Assembly: GCA_030158675.1 (NCBI GenBank)
Contig: JAOASL010000043.1
Span: forward strand, 1 to 64,000
DNA from: Burkholderiaceae bacterium
Lineage (GTDB): Bacteria > Pseudomonadota > Gammaproteobacteria > Burkholderiales > Burkholderiaceae_D
Direction of reading: 5' to 3'
Length of the DNA stretch: 64,000 nucleotides
Part shown: positions 35,413 to 45,339 of the stretch, one piece after another
Numbering within the stretch: the stretch's first letter is position 1
Layout of the letters: each line of letters opens with the position of its first letter
Position numbers and translations under genes: made by a program
Notes under the pieces: model-generated
What the model saw: only the letters and a program-made list of their open reading frames with translations
The model's database searches: none
What the model was told of the DNA's origin: nothing

Positions 35413-36165
35413 ATGAGCACTGCTCTCGCCCGGACGGGACTACCCGCCGGCTCGCACAGACACGGCCCGTTACTGCTGACCATTGCGTTGCATGGCATGC
35501 TGATCGCAAGCGTGTTGTACGGCATGCAGTCGACTTTCGTGCGGACGGAACGTCAGGAAACAGTCGTCTCTTTGCTGTCACTGTCGGCTGACGCAGCACC
35601 AGCGACGATTGCACCACCAACCACGTCCCGCCAATTAGCGCCACAACCGGTTGTCTCTGCTCCGGCGCCTGCCATGCCGCTGCCACAACCGATCCAGCAG
35701 CCGATCCAGCAGCCGATACAGCCGCTGATATCTCATGCGACTGCACAACCCGCGCCTGCCGTAGCGGACGTGCCACTCAAGCCATTGCCGCCGCCGAACA
35801 CGGTCAGCACGCCAGCACAGGAGGTACGCCAGGTTGCCGCCGTTCCGGCCCCTGCGCCGGCTGCGACCGCGCCGCTGACCCGCGGTCCGGTCACCGTATC
35901 TGGCGTCGATTATCTGAATCCGCCCAACGTGGCTTACCCGATTTCTGCCCGCCGCGCCGGACTGGAAGGCAAGGTAACGCTGCGCTTGCTGATCGACGAA
36001 AAAGGCGTTCCGCAACGAGCCGACATACAACACAGCTCCGGACATCCGCAACTAGATGAAGCCGCCCGGCTGGCGACGCTGCACGCGCTGTTCAAGCCGC
36101 ATGTCGAAGATGGCCAACCACTGCCGGTGTACGCGCTGGTGCCGATCAGTTTTTCCCTCAAATAG
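35413..36165 (+). CDS. tonB: TonB family energy transducer
   Basis: Protein of 250 residues: an N-terminal signal-anchor helix (about 20-40), a proline/alanine-rich spacer crossing the periplasm (about 60-165, including PIQQ repeats), and a TonB C-terminal domain (about 175-250) with YPISARRAGLEGKVTLRLLI. It conveys proton-motive force from ExbB-ExbD to outer-membrane receptors. exbB, exbD and a receptor gene follow on the same strand. Confidence 0.95.
   Translation: MSTALARTGLPAGSHRHGPLLLTIALHGMLIASVLYGMQSTFVRTERQETVVSLLSLSADAAPATIAPPTTSRQLAPQPVVSAPAPAMPLPQPIQQPIQQPIQPLISHATAQPAPAVADVPLKPLPPPNTVSTPAQEVRQVAAVPAPAPAATAPLTRGPVTVSGVDYLNPPNVAYPISARRAGLEGKVTLRLLIDEKGVPQRADIQHSSGHPQLDEAARLATLHALFKPHVEDGQPLPVYALVPISFSLK
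35689..35724 (+). repeat. 12-bp coding repeat in tonB
   Basis: CCGATCCAGCAG occurs twice, then as CCGATACAGCCG, coding PIQQ-PIQQ-PIQP in the spacer. The in-frame unit could lengthen or shorten the periplasmic spacer by slippage. Confidence 0.75.
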
Positions 36166-36185
36166 AACAACAAAGAAAGACAACG

Positions 36186-36905
36186 ATGGATAGCAACCCC
36201 TACGGCCTTGCTGCGGTCTGGCAACAAGGCGATTTCGTGACACGTGCGGTCGCCCTGATGCTGATCGCGATGTCGATCGCTTCATGGACAGTAATGATCA
36301 CCAAAGGCTGGCAAGTCTGGCGGCACCGACGCGCAATGCAGTCGGCCCACGACACCTTCTGGAAAGCATCGAATCTCGACGCAGGCATCAGCGACCTCGG
36401 CGCAGACAACCCGTTCGCGCAACTGGCCAGCGCGGGTGCGTCAGCATTGCGGCATCACCACGCGCATGCCGGCTCGCTGCAAGATCAGCTGTCGTTCAGC
36501 GACTGGGTCACGCTGTCATTGCGCCAGGCGATTGATGAAGCCGCAGCCAAGCTCTCGACCGGCATGGCCGTGCTGGCCTCGGTCGGCTCGACTGCGCCCT
36601 TCGTCGGCCTGTTCGGCACGGTCTGGGGCATTTACCACGCACTGGTATCCATCGGCAGCAGCGGGCAGGCCAGCATCGACAAGGTGGCCGGACCGGTCGG
36701 CGAGGCGCTGATCATGACGGCGCTCGGGCTGGCCGTCGCCATTCCGGCGACCTTCGGTTATAACGCGCTGGTTCGCAGCAACAAGACCGTGATCGCGCAG
36801 CTGAACAAATTCGGCTTTGACCTGCATGCGTTGTTCGTGACCGGCGCACGCGCCGGCGACCACGCGACCGGCGGCCAGAAGCTTTCCGTCGTGCGGAGTG
36901 CGTAA
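36186..36905 (+). CDS. exbB: TonB-system proton channel subunit ExbB
   Basis: MotA/TolQ/ExbB-family protein of 239 residues with three membrane helices (about 15-40, 130-155, 175-200). The block GSTAPFVGLFGTVWGIYHAL is the family hallmark. It forms the pentameric channel around ExbD. Its stop codon overlaps the exbD start by one base. Confidence 0.96.
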   Translation: MDSNPYGLAAVWQQGDFVTRAVALMLIAMSIASWTVMITKGWQVWRHRRAMQSAHDTFWKASNLDAGISDLGADNPFAQLASAGASALRHHHAHAGSLQDQLSFSDWVTLSLRQAIDEAAAKLSTGMAVLASVGSTAPFVGLFGTVWGIYHALVSIGSSGQASIDKVAGPVGEALIMTALGLAVAIPATFGYNALVRSNKTVIAQLNKFGFDLHALFVTGARAGDHATGGQKLSVVRSA

Positions 36906-37321
36906 TGGGCATGGGCTCGCTGTCCGACCGGTCCGACGAGGACTTCAACCCGGAGATCAACACCACGCCTCTGGTCGACGTGATGCTGGTGCTGCTGATT
37001 ATTTTTATTATCACCATCCCCGTCATCAACCATAGCGTGAATCTCGAGCTGCCGCGCGCCAGCGCGCAGCCGAGCAATGCCAAGCCGGAAACCGTGAACC
37101 TGTCGATCGACGCGCAAGGCAAACTTTTCTGGAATAACAAGCCGCTGGCCGATGACGAACTGGCCACGCAAATTGCACAAGCGGCGCAACGCCAACCGCA
37201 ACCGAGCGTGCACCTGCGCGCGGCACGCACCACGCAGTACGAAAAGGTCGCCCAGGTAATGGCGGCCGCGCAAAACGGCGGCCTGACCAAGATCGGATTC
37301 ATCACAGAACCAGGGCCCTGA
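36905..37321 (+). CDS. exbD: TonB-system proton channel subunit ExbD
   Basis: Protein of 138 residues with one membrane helix (about 22-44) and a periplasmic domain. NTTPLVDVMLVLLIIFI contains the essential proton-accepting aspartate. It works with ExbB and TonB. It starts within the exbB stop codon (TAATG). Confidence 0.96.
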   Translation: MGMGSLSDRSDEDFNPEINTTPLVDVMLVLLIIFIITIPVINHSVNLELPRASAQPSNAKPETVNLSIDAQGKLFWNNKPLADDELATQIAQAAQRQPQPSVHLRAARTTQYEKVAQVMAAAQNGGLTKIGFITEPGP

Positions 37322-37425
37322 ACCCCGTCATCAATAATCCAAGCCAGCCAACCCGCATTTGCCGGACAGCCAGCCAACAAATATCGCGAGGCCCGCCGCC
37401 TCGCAGGCAACCGGAGCAAATGCAA

Positions 37426-39663
37426 ATGAACCAGCAGAAAAATCTCGCGCCACTCGGCGCGCTCGTCGCCGGACTGGCGTTTTGCGGCAGCCCGGCATTG
37501 GGCGCCGACAACAGCGGCGGCAAACGTGACGACGGCACACTCCCCGCCGTCGAGGTCACCGCCAATCGCGACAACCCGGCCTACGTGGCGACCAAGACCC
37601 GCGTCGGCAAGGTCGAACAGGATCCGCACGACATTCCGCAAGCGATCACGACCGTCACCAGCAAACTGCTGCAGGAACAACAGGCAGGCTCGCTGCAGGA
37701 AGCAATGCGCAATGTGGCCGGCATTACCTTCAATGCAGCCGAAGGCGGCCGCGCCGGCGATAACATGAACCTGCGCGGCTTCTACACCTTTGGCGACATG
37801 TACCTCGACGGTATCCGCGATACCGCGCAATACAACCGCGAGACCTTCAACTTCGAGCAGATCGACGTGTTGCGTGGCGCCGGCGCCATGCTGTTCGGCC
37901 GCGGCCAGGCCGGCGGCGTGATCAACCAGGTGACCAAGACACCGCTTGAATTCGACCAGTACCGCCTGACCGGCAGCCTCGGCTCGCGCGGCTACCAGCA
38001 ATTCAGCGCCGACCTGAACAAATCCGTCAGCGAAGATGTGGGCCTGCGCGTGAATCTGATGGACCGCAACGAAGGTAGCTGGCGCAGCAATCCGACGTCA
38101 GGTGCCGAGCCGACGATCAATCGTACGGGCGCGGCGATCAGCCTGGCGCTGAACCAGTCGAGCAACCATAAATTCTGGATCAACTATTACGCGCTGCGCA
38201 CGCGCGACAACCCGGACTACGGCGTTCCTTTCGCCAGCAAGACGCGTCTGCCGGCGACCAGCTACTACGACACCACCGGCAATCCCACTGGGCCGCTGTC
38301 GGCGAACACCTTCTGGGGCACAAAAAAGACCTTCGACAACAGCGACACGTCGATGACGACGCTGGTGTACGAATGGAAGATCGATAAGGACACCCAGCTG
38401 CGCACGCAGTTCCGCGTGGCCGGCTACGACCGCAGCTACTGGGCGAAGACACCCAGCCTGACTGACGCGCCAAACGCTGGTGGCGGACGCGTCAACGCCA
38501 GTGGTGCGGCCAGCGGTAACCAGACCCGCATGGCCTACTACGACACCACCACGCTGCAATCGGATTTCAGCAAACGCTTCAGCGCATTCGGCATGCAGCA
38601 CCAGTTTGTCTCGGGCGTCGAGTACCTGAAGGAAGACAGCTGGCGCAAGGCACTGAACAATTTCGGCACCGCGATGGCGCCTGACTTCCGACCGTACAAG
38701 GCGGCCGCAACCGGCACGCCGATCGCCTTCAGCGGCGATTCCTATGCGTTCTATGCACAAAACACCATAGAATTTATCCCGAAATGGAAGGCCACCTTCG
38801 GTGCCCGCCGCGACCAGCTTGACGCCGCCTATTCCAGCGCCACGTCGCCGAAGCTCAGTTATGGCGAATGGAGCTACCGCGGTGCGCTGTCGTACCACGC
38901 GACCGAGCAATCGCATTACTACCTGGCGTGGAGCGATTCGTTCAGCCCGACCGCCGACCTGTACCAGCTGAGCGTCCGCGCGCAACCGCCGGAGCGCAGC
39001 GACACCATCGAGCTGGGCGCGAAATACATTCTGCTCAACGGCGACCTGACGCTGCGCGGTGCGCTCTACCGTGCCACCAAATACTGGGAGCGCAATACCG
39101 ACCTGGAAGCGACCGCTTCGATACTGACCAAGAAACGCCGCACCGACGGCATCGAATTCGAGGCCGCCGGCCGCGTCACGCCGAACTGGGAAGTATTCGC
39201 CGGACTAGCGCTGATGGATGCGAAAATTCTCGAGGTGGCAGAAAACGTCTCGACCACCGGCCCCACCGCGGGCCAGATCGTGAAAGCCGACTCCGCTTAT
39301 GTAGGCCAGCGCGCACGCAACACGCCGCGCTACACCTTCAACCTGTGGAGCACCTACCGGCTCGACCCGAACTGGAAAATCGGCGGTGGCGTCGAGGCCA
39401 AGGGCGACCGGCTCGCTTTCAACCCGAGCAACAGCAATCCGGCGAACGTGCCCACGCTGAACGGCGAGTACCATCCGAACACGGTGCCGTCCTATTACCG
39501 TGTCGACGCGATGCTGAGCTACGAGCAGCCCCGCTGGGCGCTGAAGCTGAACGTCAAGAACCTGACCGACAAGCTGTACTACGACGCGGTCTACGACAAT
39601 GGCGGCTTCACACTCCCGGGTGTGCGCCGTACCGTGATCCTGACCGCCGAATTGAAATTCTAA
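37426..39663 (+). CDS. fiu: Fiu-like TonB-dependent siderophore receptor
   Basis: Outer-membrane receptor of 745 residues: signal peptide (about 1-27), a TonB box-like LPAVEVTA, a plug domain (about 55-165) and a 22-strand barrel ending with aromatic Phe. The plug blocks YLDGIRDTAQYNRETFNFEQ and LRGAGAMLFGRGQAGGVINQ resemble E. coli Fiu, a catecholate receptor. piuC downstream, as beside E. coli fiu, supports this. The start at 37426 has GGAG nine bases upstream; the ATG at 37420 is too close to it. Ligand not proven. Confidence 0.9.
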   Translation: MNQQKNLAPLGALVAGLAFCGSPALGADNSGGKRDDGTLPAVEVTANRDNPAYVATKTRVGKVEQDPHDIPQAITTVTSKLLQEQQAGSLQEAMRNVAGITFNAAEGGRAGDNMNLRGFYTFGDMYLDGIRDTAQYNRETFNFEQIDVLRGAGAMLFGRGQAGGVINQVTKTPLEFDQYRLTGSLGSRGYQQFSADLNKSVSEDVGLRVNLMDRNEGSWRSNPTSGAEPTINRTGAAISLALNQSSNHKFWINYYALRTRDNPDYGVPFASKTRLPATSYYDTTGNPTGPLSANTFWGTKKTFDNSDTSMTTLVYEWKIDKDTQLRTQFRVAGYDRSYWAKTPSLTDAPNAGGGRVNASGAASGNQTRMAYYDTTTLQSDFSKRFSAFGMQHQFVSGVEYLKEDSWRKALNNFGTAMAPDFRPYKAAATGTPIAFSGDSYAFYAQNTIEFIPKWKATFGARRDQLDAAYSSATSPKLSYGEWSYRGALSYHATEQSHYYLAWSDSFSPTADLYQLSVRAQPPERSDTIELGAKYILLNGDLTLRGALYRATKYWERNTDLEATASILTKKRRTDGIEFEAAGRVTPNWEVFAGLALMDAKILEVAENVSTTGPTAGQIVKADSAYVGQRARNTPRYTFNLWSTYRLDPNWKIGGGVEAKGDRLAFNPSNSNPANVPTLNGEYHPNTVPSYYRVDAMLSYEQPRWALKLNVKNLTDKLYYDAVYDNGGFTLPGVRRTVILTAELKF

Positions 39664-39667
39664 GCCC

Positions 39668-40348
39668 ATGATCGTCACCATCGACTCGCTGCTGGACGCC
39701 GGCGAACTTGCCAGCGCAAGATCCCTGCTGGCATCTGTCAGCTGGTCGGATGGTCATATCACGGCCGGTGCGCAGGCGGCGCTGGCGAAGAACAACCAGC
39801 AACTGACGGACGACGAGCCGCGCACCGCGGCGCTGCGCCAGGTCGTGCTGCAGGCGCTGTCGCGCAGCGCGACCTTCTTCGCCGCTGCGCTGCCCTTGAA
39901 GATCCTGCCGCCGTTTTTCAATCGCTATGCCGGCTCTGCCAATGCCTACGGCGCACATGTCGACGGCGCGATGCGGCAGGCACCGGACGGCAGCTACGTG
40001 CGGGCCGACCTGTCTGCCACCTTATTCCTTTCCGACCCCGACAGCTATGACGGTGGCGAGCTGCTGATCGACGACACCTTCGGCACCCACAGCATCAAGC
40101 TGCCGGCCGGCAGCCTCGTGCTCTATCCATCGTCATCGGTACATCAGGTCACACCGGTGACGCGCGGCGAACGGCTGGCCAGCTTCCTGTTCATGCAAAG
40201 CATGGTGCGCGACGAAAACCGGCGCCGGCTGCTGTATGAGATGGACATGGCATTGCTGCAGCTGCGCGCCAGCGTCGGCGAAACCGGACCGGTGGTGCAA
40301 CTGACCGGCACGTATCACAATCTGCTGCGGCAGTGGGCGGATAGCTGA
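39668..40348 (+). CDS. piuC: PKHD-type Fe(II)/2-oxoglutarate dioxygenase PiuC
   Basis: Protein of 226 residues of the PiuC/YbiX family. The iron-binding HxD is seen in YGAHVDGAM, the distal histidine in SSVHQVTPV and the 2-oxoglutarate arginine in RGERLASF. Substrate is unknown; family genes are regularly next to TonB-dependent siderophore receptors and iron-regulated. Its stop overlaps the start of the following oxidase gene (TGATG-type junction). Confidence 0.93.
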   Translation: MIVTIDSLLDAGELASARSLLASVSWSDGHITAGAQAALAKNNQQLTDDEPRTAALRQVVLQALSRSATFFAAALPLKILPPFFNRYAGSANAYGAHVDGAMRQAPDGSYVRADLSATLFLSDPDSYDGGELLIDDTFGTHSIKLPAGSLVLYPSSSVHQVTPVTRGERLASFLFMQSMVRDENRRRLLYEMDMALLQLRASVGETGPVVQLTGTYHNLLRQWADS

Positions 40349-41385
40349 TGGGGGCTCTATGCACATCCATTGCTGCCTATGAGGCCCGTGCAAAAGCCAC
40401 GCTGCAAGCCGATATCTGGGATTACCTCGACGCCGGCAGCAGCGACGGTCGCACCCGACGCGCGAATGAACACGTTTTTGATGCCATCGCGCTGCGTCCC
40501 CGACCACTGGCAGATGTGCGCGGTGGCCATACGCACACCGAGTTGTTCGGCCGCACGCTCACGCATCCGTTCCTGCTTGCGCCGGTCGCTTACCAGCGAC
40601 TCTTTCATGCTCAGGGCGAGAGCGGCGTTGCGATGGCAGCAGAAGCACAGCAGACGACGCTGATCGTCAGCAGTCTCGCCAGTCAGCCGCTGACCGATAT
40701 CGCCGCCACCGGCGCGGACCTGTGGTTTCAGCTGTACTGGCAATCCGACCGCCCGCGTACGCTGCGGCTGCTGCGCAAGGCAGAACAGGCCGGCGCGCAG
40801 GCGATCGTGTTCACTGTGGATGCGCCGGTCAAGCAAGCAACACTGGACCTGCCGCCGGATATCACTGCCGTCAACCTCGAAGCGGCCATGCCGACCGCAC
40901 CGCCGGCAGCAGGTGCCAGTGTCGTTTTCGACCAGTGGATGACAGTCGCGCCACGCTGGGATGACCTCGACTGGCTACGCAACCAGACCCGCTTGCCGCT
41001 GCTTGTGAAAGGCTTGCTGCATGGCGACGATGCCGCACGCGCGGCGGACGCCGGTTGCGATGGACTGATCGTCTCCAACCATGGCGGACGCATCATCGAC
41101 GGCACACCAACGGCGCTGGATACGCTGAAGGCCTTCCGGCTGCGGCTGGCGCCTGGACTGCCCCTGCTATTCGACAGTGGTATTCGCAGCGGCCAGCATG
41201 CGTTCAAGGCGATCGCCGCCGGCGCACAGGCAGTGCTGGTCGGGCGGCCCTACCTGTGGGGATTGGCTGCCGCGGGTCCGATGGGCGTTGCTCATGTGAT
41301 TCGCCTGTTGCGCGACGAACTGGAAATGACCATGGCGCTGATGGGGTGTCCGACCGTGGAGTCGATCACGAATGAGTCGCAATAA
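40348..41385 (+). CDS. FMN-dependent alpha-hydroxyacid oxidase/dehydrogenase
   Basis: TIM-barrel flavoprotein of 345 residues in the glycolate oxidase/lactate dehydrogenase family, shorter than the usual 360-390. Catalytic residues are present: Tyr26 (WDYLDAG), the tyrosine of FQLYWQ, the lysine of LLVKGLL, His245 and Arg248 (SNHGGRIIDG), and FMN-phosphate binding GIRSGQHAF plus GRPYLWGL. After FTVDAPV the substrate loop is short and lacks the normal Arg-rich segment, so the substrate is likely not a plain lactate or glycolate. Its start overlaps the piuC stop. Confidence 0.88.
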   Translation: MGALCTSIAAYEARAKATLQADIWDYLDAGSSDGRTRRANEHVFDAIALRPRPLADVRGGHTHTELFGRTLTHPFLLAPVAYQRLFHAQGESGVAMAAEAQQTTLIVSSLASQPLTDIAATGADLWFQLYWQSDRPRTLRLLRKAEQAGAQAIVFTVDAPVKQATLDLPPDITAVNLEAAMPTAPPAAGASVVFDQWMTVAPRWDDLDWLRNQTRLPLLVKGLLHGDDAARAADAGCDGLIVSNHGGRIIDGTPTALDTLKAFRLRLAPGLPLLFDSGIRSGQHAFKAIAAGAQAVLVGRPYLWGLAAAGPMGVAHVIRLLRDELEMTMALMGCPTVESITNESQ

Positions 41386-41468
41386 CAAAATGACGTACAG
41401 CGCGTTTTCATCGCAGCGACTGCGGTAACATCGCGGCATCTGTCCAACACACCGAACAAGAGGCTGCA

Positions 41469-41945
41469 ATGAAAGGCGATCCCAATATTCTCAAACTGCT
41501 TAATGAGCAGTTGACCAATGAGCTGACGGCCATCAACCAATACTTTCTGCATGCACGCATGTACAAGCATTGGGGGCTGGAGAAACTCGGCAAGAAGGAA
41601 TACGCCGAGTCAATCGGCGAGATGAAGCATGCCGACAAGCTGATCGATCGCATCCTGATGATCGAGGGCCTGCCGAACCTGCAGGCACTGCACAAACTGA
41701 TGGTCGGCGAGACCGTGCCCGAGATGCTCGACTGCGACCTGCAGCTTGAGCGGGCAGCACAGCAGACGGTGAAAGATGGCATCGCTGCCTGCGAGGCAGC
41801 GCGTGACTATGTATCGCGCGAACTGTTCCAGCACATCCTCGATGACACCGAAGAGCACATCGACTGGCTGGAGACGCAGAAAGACCTGATCGACAAGGTC
41901 GGCATTCAGAACTATCTGCAGTCGCAGATGGGCGACGCGAACTGA
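41469..41945 (+). CDS. bfr: Bacterioferritin
   Basis: Heme-containing iron-storage ferritin of 158 residues, aligning without gaps to E. coli Bfr. Ferroxidase ligands Glu18, Glu51, His54, Glu94 and His130 and the heme-binding Met52 are present. The sixth ferroxidase position, 127, is Thr in place of Glu (DDTEEH). Twenty-four subunits store iron as mineral, released via Bfd, coded 6 kb upstream. AAGAGG precedes the start. A bidirectional terminator follows. Confidence 0.96.
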   Translation: MKGDPNILKLLNEQLTNELTAINQYFLHARMYKHWGLEKLGKKEYAESIGEMKHADKLIDRILMIEGLPNLQALHKLMVGETVPEMLDCDLQLERAAQQTVKDGIAACEAARDYVSRELFQHILDDTEEHIDWLETQKDLIDKVGIQNYLQSQMGDAN

Positions 41946-42005
41946 GCAGGCCGGACTTAACAGGTAGTCCTGTGAGGCACCGGCGATTCGTCGGACCCCG
42001 ATAGC

Positions 42006-42034
42006 AAAAAACGGAGCGCAAGGCTCCGTTTTTT
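42006..42034. terminator. Bidirectional terminator bfr / GST
   Basis: AAAAAACGGAGC pairs with GCTCCGTTTTTT around the loop GCAAG. The A-tract on one side and the T-tract on the other let it stop transcription from bfr and from the convergent GST gene. Confidence 0.85.
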
Positions 42035-42052
42035 GTTGGGGGAATCAATGCC

Positions 42053-42664
42053 TCAGGCCGATGGCACAGTATCGCGGAAAGACTGCCGATCCGACAGGCG
42101 CTCAAACAGTCGCGCCAGGTTCGGATGGTCATCGCGCCACACAATCTCGGGAAAGCGGAAACTGATCCAGCCCAGCGCGCAACCGACGGATATATCGGCC
42201 AGCGAGAACTGCCGGGCCGCACAGTAAGTGCTGTCGCCAAGGCCAGAGGCCATCGCGCGGATACCGCTGCGCACCTTGCCGAGCTGTCGCTCGATCCAGG
42301 CCTCGCTCTGCAGCTCTGATGAGCGCTGCGTACGCTCCAGACGAACCAGGATGCCCGCGTCGAGCACACCGTCGGCCAGCGCTTCCCAGCATTTGATGCT
42401 AGATCGCTCGCGACCGGCTCCGGGAATCAGTCGACCAACCGGGGACATGGTATCCAGATACTCGACGATTACGCGCGAATCGAACATGGCACCGCCGTCT
42501 TCCATCACCAGACAAGGCACTTTGCCGATCGGATTCGACAGGCTGATCGTGCTGTCCGGAGACCAGACATCTTCGAGCACCAACGCATAATCGAGCTTCT
42601 TCTCCGCCATGACGATGCGGACTTTGCGAACGTAGGGACTCGCGAGCGATCCAATCAGTTTCAT
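42053..42664 (-). CDS. Glutathione S-transferase family protein
   Basis: GST-fold protein of 203 residues: thioredoxin-like N-terminal domain (about 1-78) with SPYVRKVRIV at the active-site end and the glutathione-binding NPIGKVPCLVMEDG / DSRVIVEYLD blocks, then an all-helical C-terminal domain. It resembles the YibF-type group. The active-site residue is probably Ser in SLASPYV. Substrate unknown. It is convergent with bfr and divergent from purB. Confidence 0.9.
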   Translation of the reverse strand: MKLIGSLASPYVRKVRIVMAEKKLDYALVLEDVWSPDSTISLSNPIGKVPCLVMEDGGAMFDSRVIVEYLDTMSPVGRLIPGAGRERSSIKCWEALADGVLDAGILVRLERTQRSSELQSEAWIERQLGKVRSGIRAMASGLGDSTYCAARQFSLADISVGCALGWISFRFPEIVWRDDHPNLARLFERLSDRQSFRDTVPSA

Positions 42665-42751
42665 GGGACCTTCGTATTCAGACGGGAGGCAAGAATTATA
42701 TCATTGGCAAAATCGGGCTCAGCGCACGGGATCGTGAGTGAATGCCTCGGA

Positions 42752-42760
42752 TGGTAAAAT
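42752..42760 (+). promoter_or_regulatory. Extended -10 promoter of purB
   Basis: TGGTAAAAT is a TGn-extended -10 hexamer 49 bases before the purB ATG. The -35 area (TCGTGA, 42732-42737, 17-base spacing) matches weakly. Confidence 0.45.
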
Positions 42761-42781
42761 CACGGGCTGTTCTGTTTCTAG

Positions 42782-44176
<1,395 letters not shown>

Positions 44177-44198
44177 TACGACCCGCGTCACACGGAAC

Positions 44199-44221
44199 AA
44201 AGCCGGCCAGTAGCCGGCTTT
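44199..44221 (+). terminator. Hairpin after purB
   Basis: AAAGCCGGC and GCCGGCTTT make a nine-base stem with loop CAGTA, 22 bases after the purB stop. Only three T residues follow, so it probably assists the stronger terminator downstream. Confidence 0.5.
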
Positions 44222-44285
44222 GATTGGGCGCGATGGGATGCCCGGATGAATAACATCCAACGCGTGTGCCCGGCGACGCACGGCG

Positions 44286-44326
44286 AAAAAAAACGAGTCC
44301 GGCAATCTGGCCGGACTCGTTTTTTT
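44286..44326. terminator. Bidirectional terminator purB / secF
   Basis: ACGAGTCCGGC and GCCGGACTCGT form an 11-base stem around AATCTG, flanked by eight A residues on the left and seven T residues on the right. It can end both purB and the minus-strand sec operon. Confidence 0.9.
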
Positions 44327-44367
44327 ATTGCTGCACCCTCATAAGGGCGCAGCCTTAGGAAGAACGC

Positions 44368-45312
44368 TCAGACAACCGCGCCATCCGTCTCGTCTTTCGG
44401 TTTCACCGGTTTCAACAGGTCTTCACGCTTCACGCCCAGCCACATGGCGACGGCTGCGGCGACGAACACCGAAGAATAAATACCAAACAAGATACCGATC
44501 GTCAGCGCCAGCGCGAAGTAATGCAGTGTCGGACCACCGAAGAGCAGCATCGACAGCACCATCAACTGTGTCGATCCGTGCGTGATCACCGTGCGCGAGA
44601 TCGTGCTGGTGATGGCATGGTTCAGCACTTCCGGCGTCGACAATTTGCCATAGCGGCGGTCACGGAAAGCCTCGCGCACACGATCGAACACGACGACCGA
44701 TTCGTTCACCGAGTAACCCAGCACCGCCAGCACCGCCGCAAGCACGGTCAGGGAAAACTCCCACTGGAAGAACGCGAAGAAGCCGAGAATGATGATCACG
44801 TCGTGCAGGTTGGCGATGATCGCTGCAACCGCGAATTTCCATTCGAAGCGGAAAGCGAGATAGATCATGATGCCGATGACGACGAAAGCCAGTGCGGTCA
44901 GGCCGTCGTGTGCAAGTTCCTCACCGACCTGGGGGCCGACGAATTCCACCCGCTTCAGGCTCACCGACGCATCCTGCGCCTTCAGCACATCGATGACCTT
45001 CGTGCTGATCTGCGCCGCGCTCGCCGACTTCTGTGCCGGCAGACGAATCAGCACGTCCTGCGCAGTACCGAAGCTTTGCACCTGGCTGTCCGCGAAACCA
45101 AGGCCGGTAACGGTCTTGCGAATGCCCTCGATGTCCGCCGGCTTCGTGTACGCGACTTCCATCACGGTGCCGCCGGTGAACTCGATCGACAGGTGCAAGC
45201 CCTTGGCGAAGAGGAAAAATATGGCCGCGGCGAAGGTCAACGCAGATATCACGTTGAACAACAGCGCATTCCGCATGAACGGGATGTCTTTTTTGATCCG
45301 GAAAAATTCCAC
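44368..45312 (-). CDS. secF: Protein translocase subunit SecF
   Basis: Protein of 314 residues with six membrane helices, RND-like. ALSIEFTGG-type block appears as LSIEFTGGTVMEV in the first periplasmic domain and GYSVNESVVVFDRVRE in helix 4. With SecD and YajC it uses proton-motive force to help export at SecYEG. It lies 27 bases after the secD stop. Confidence 0.98.
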   Translation of the reverse strand: MEFFRIKKDIPFMRNALLFNVISALTFAAAIFFLFAKGLHLSIEFTGGTVMEVAYTKPADIEGIRKTVTGLGFADSQVQSFGTAQDVLIRLPAQKSASAAQISTKVIDVLKAQDASVSLKRVEFVGPQVGEELAHDGLTALAFVVIGIMIYLAFRFEWKFAVAAIIANLHDVIIILGFFAFFQWEFSLTVLAAVLAVLGYSVNESVVVFDRVREAFRDRRYGKLSTPEVLNHAITSTISRTVITHGSTQLMVLSMLLFGGPTLHYFALALTIGILFGIYSSVFVAAAVAMWLGVKREDLLKPVKPKDETDGAVV

Positions 45313-45339
45313 GATGCTCTCCTTGTCAGCCGCAACGCA

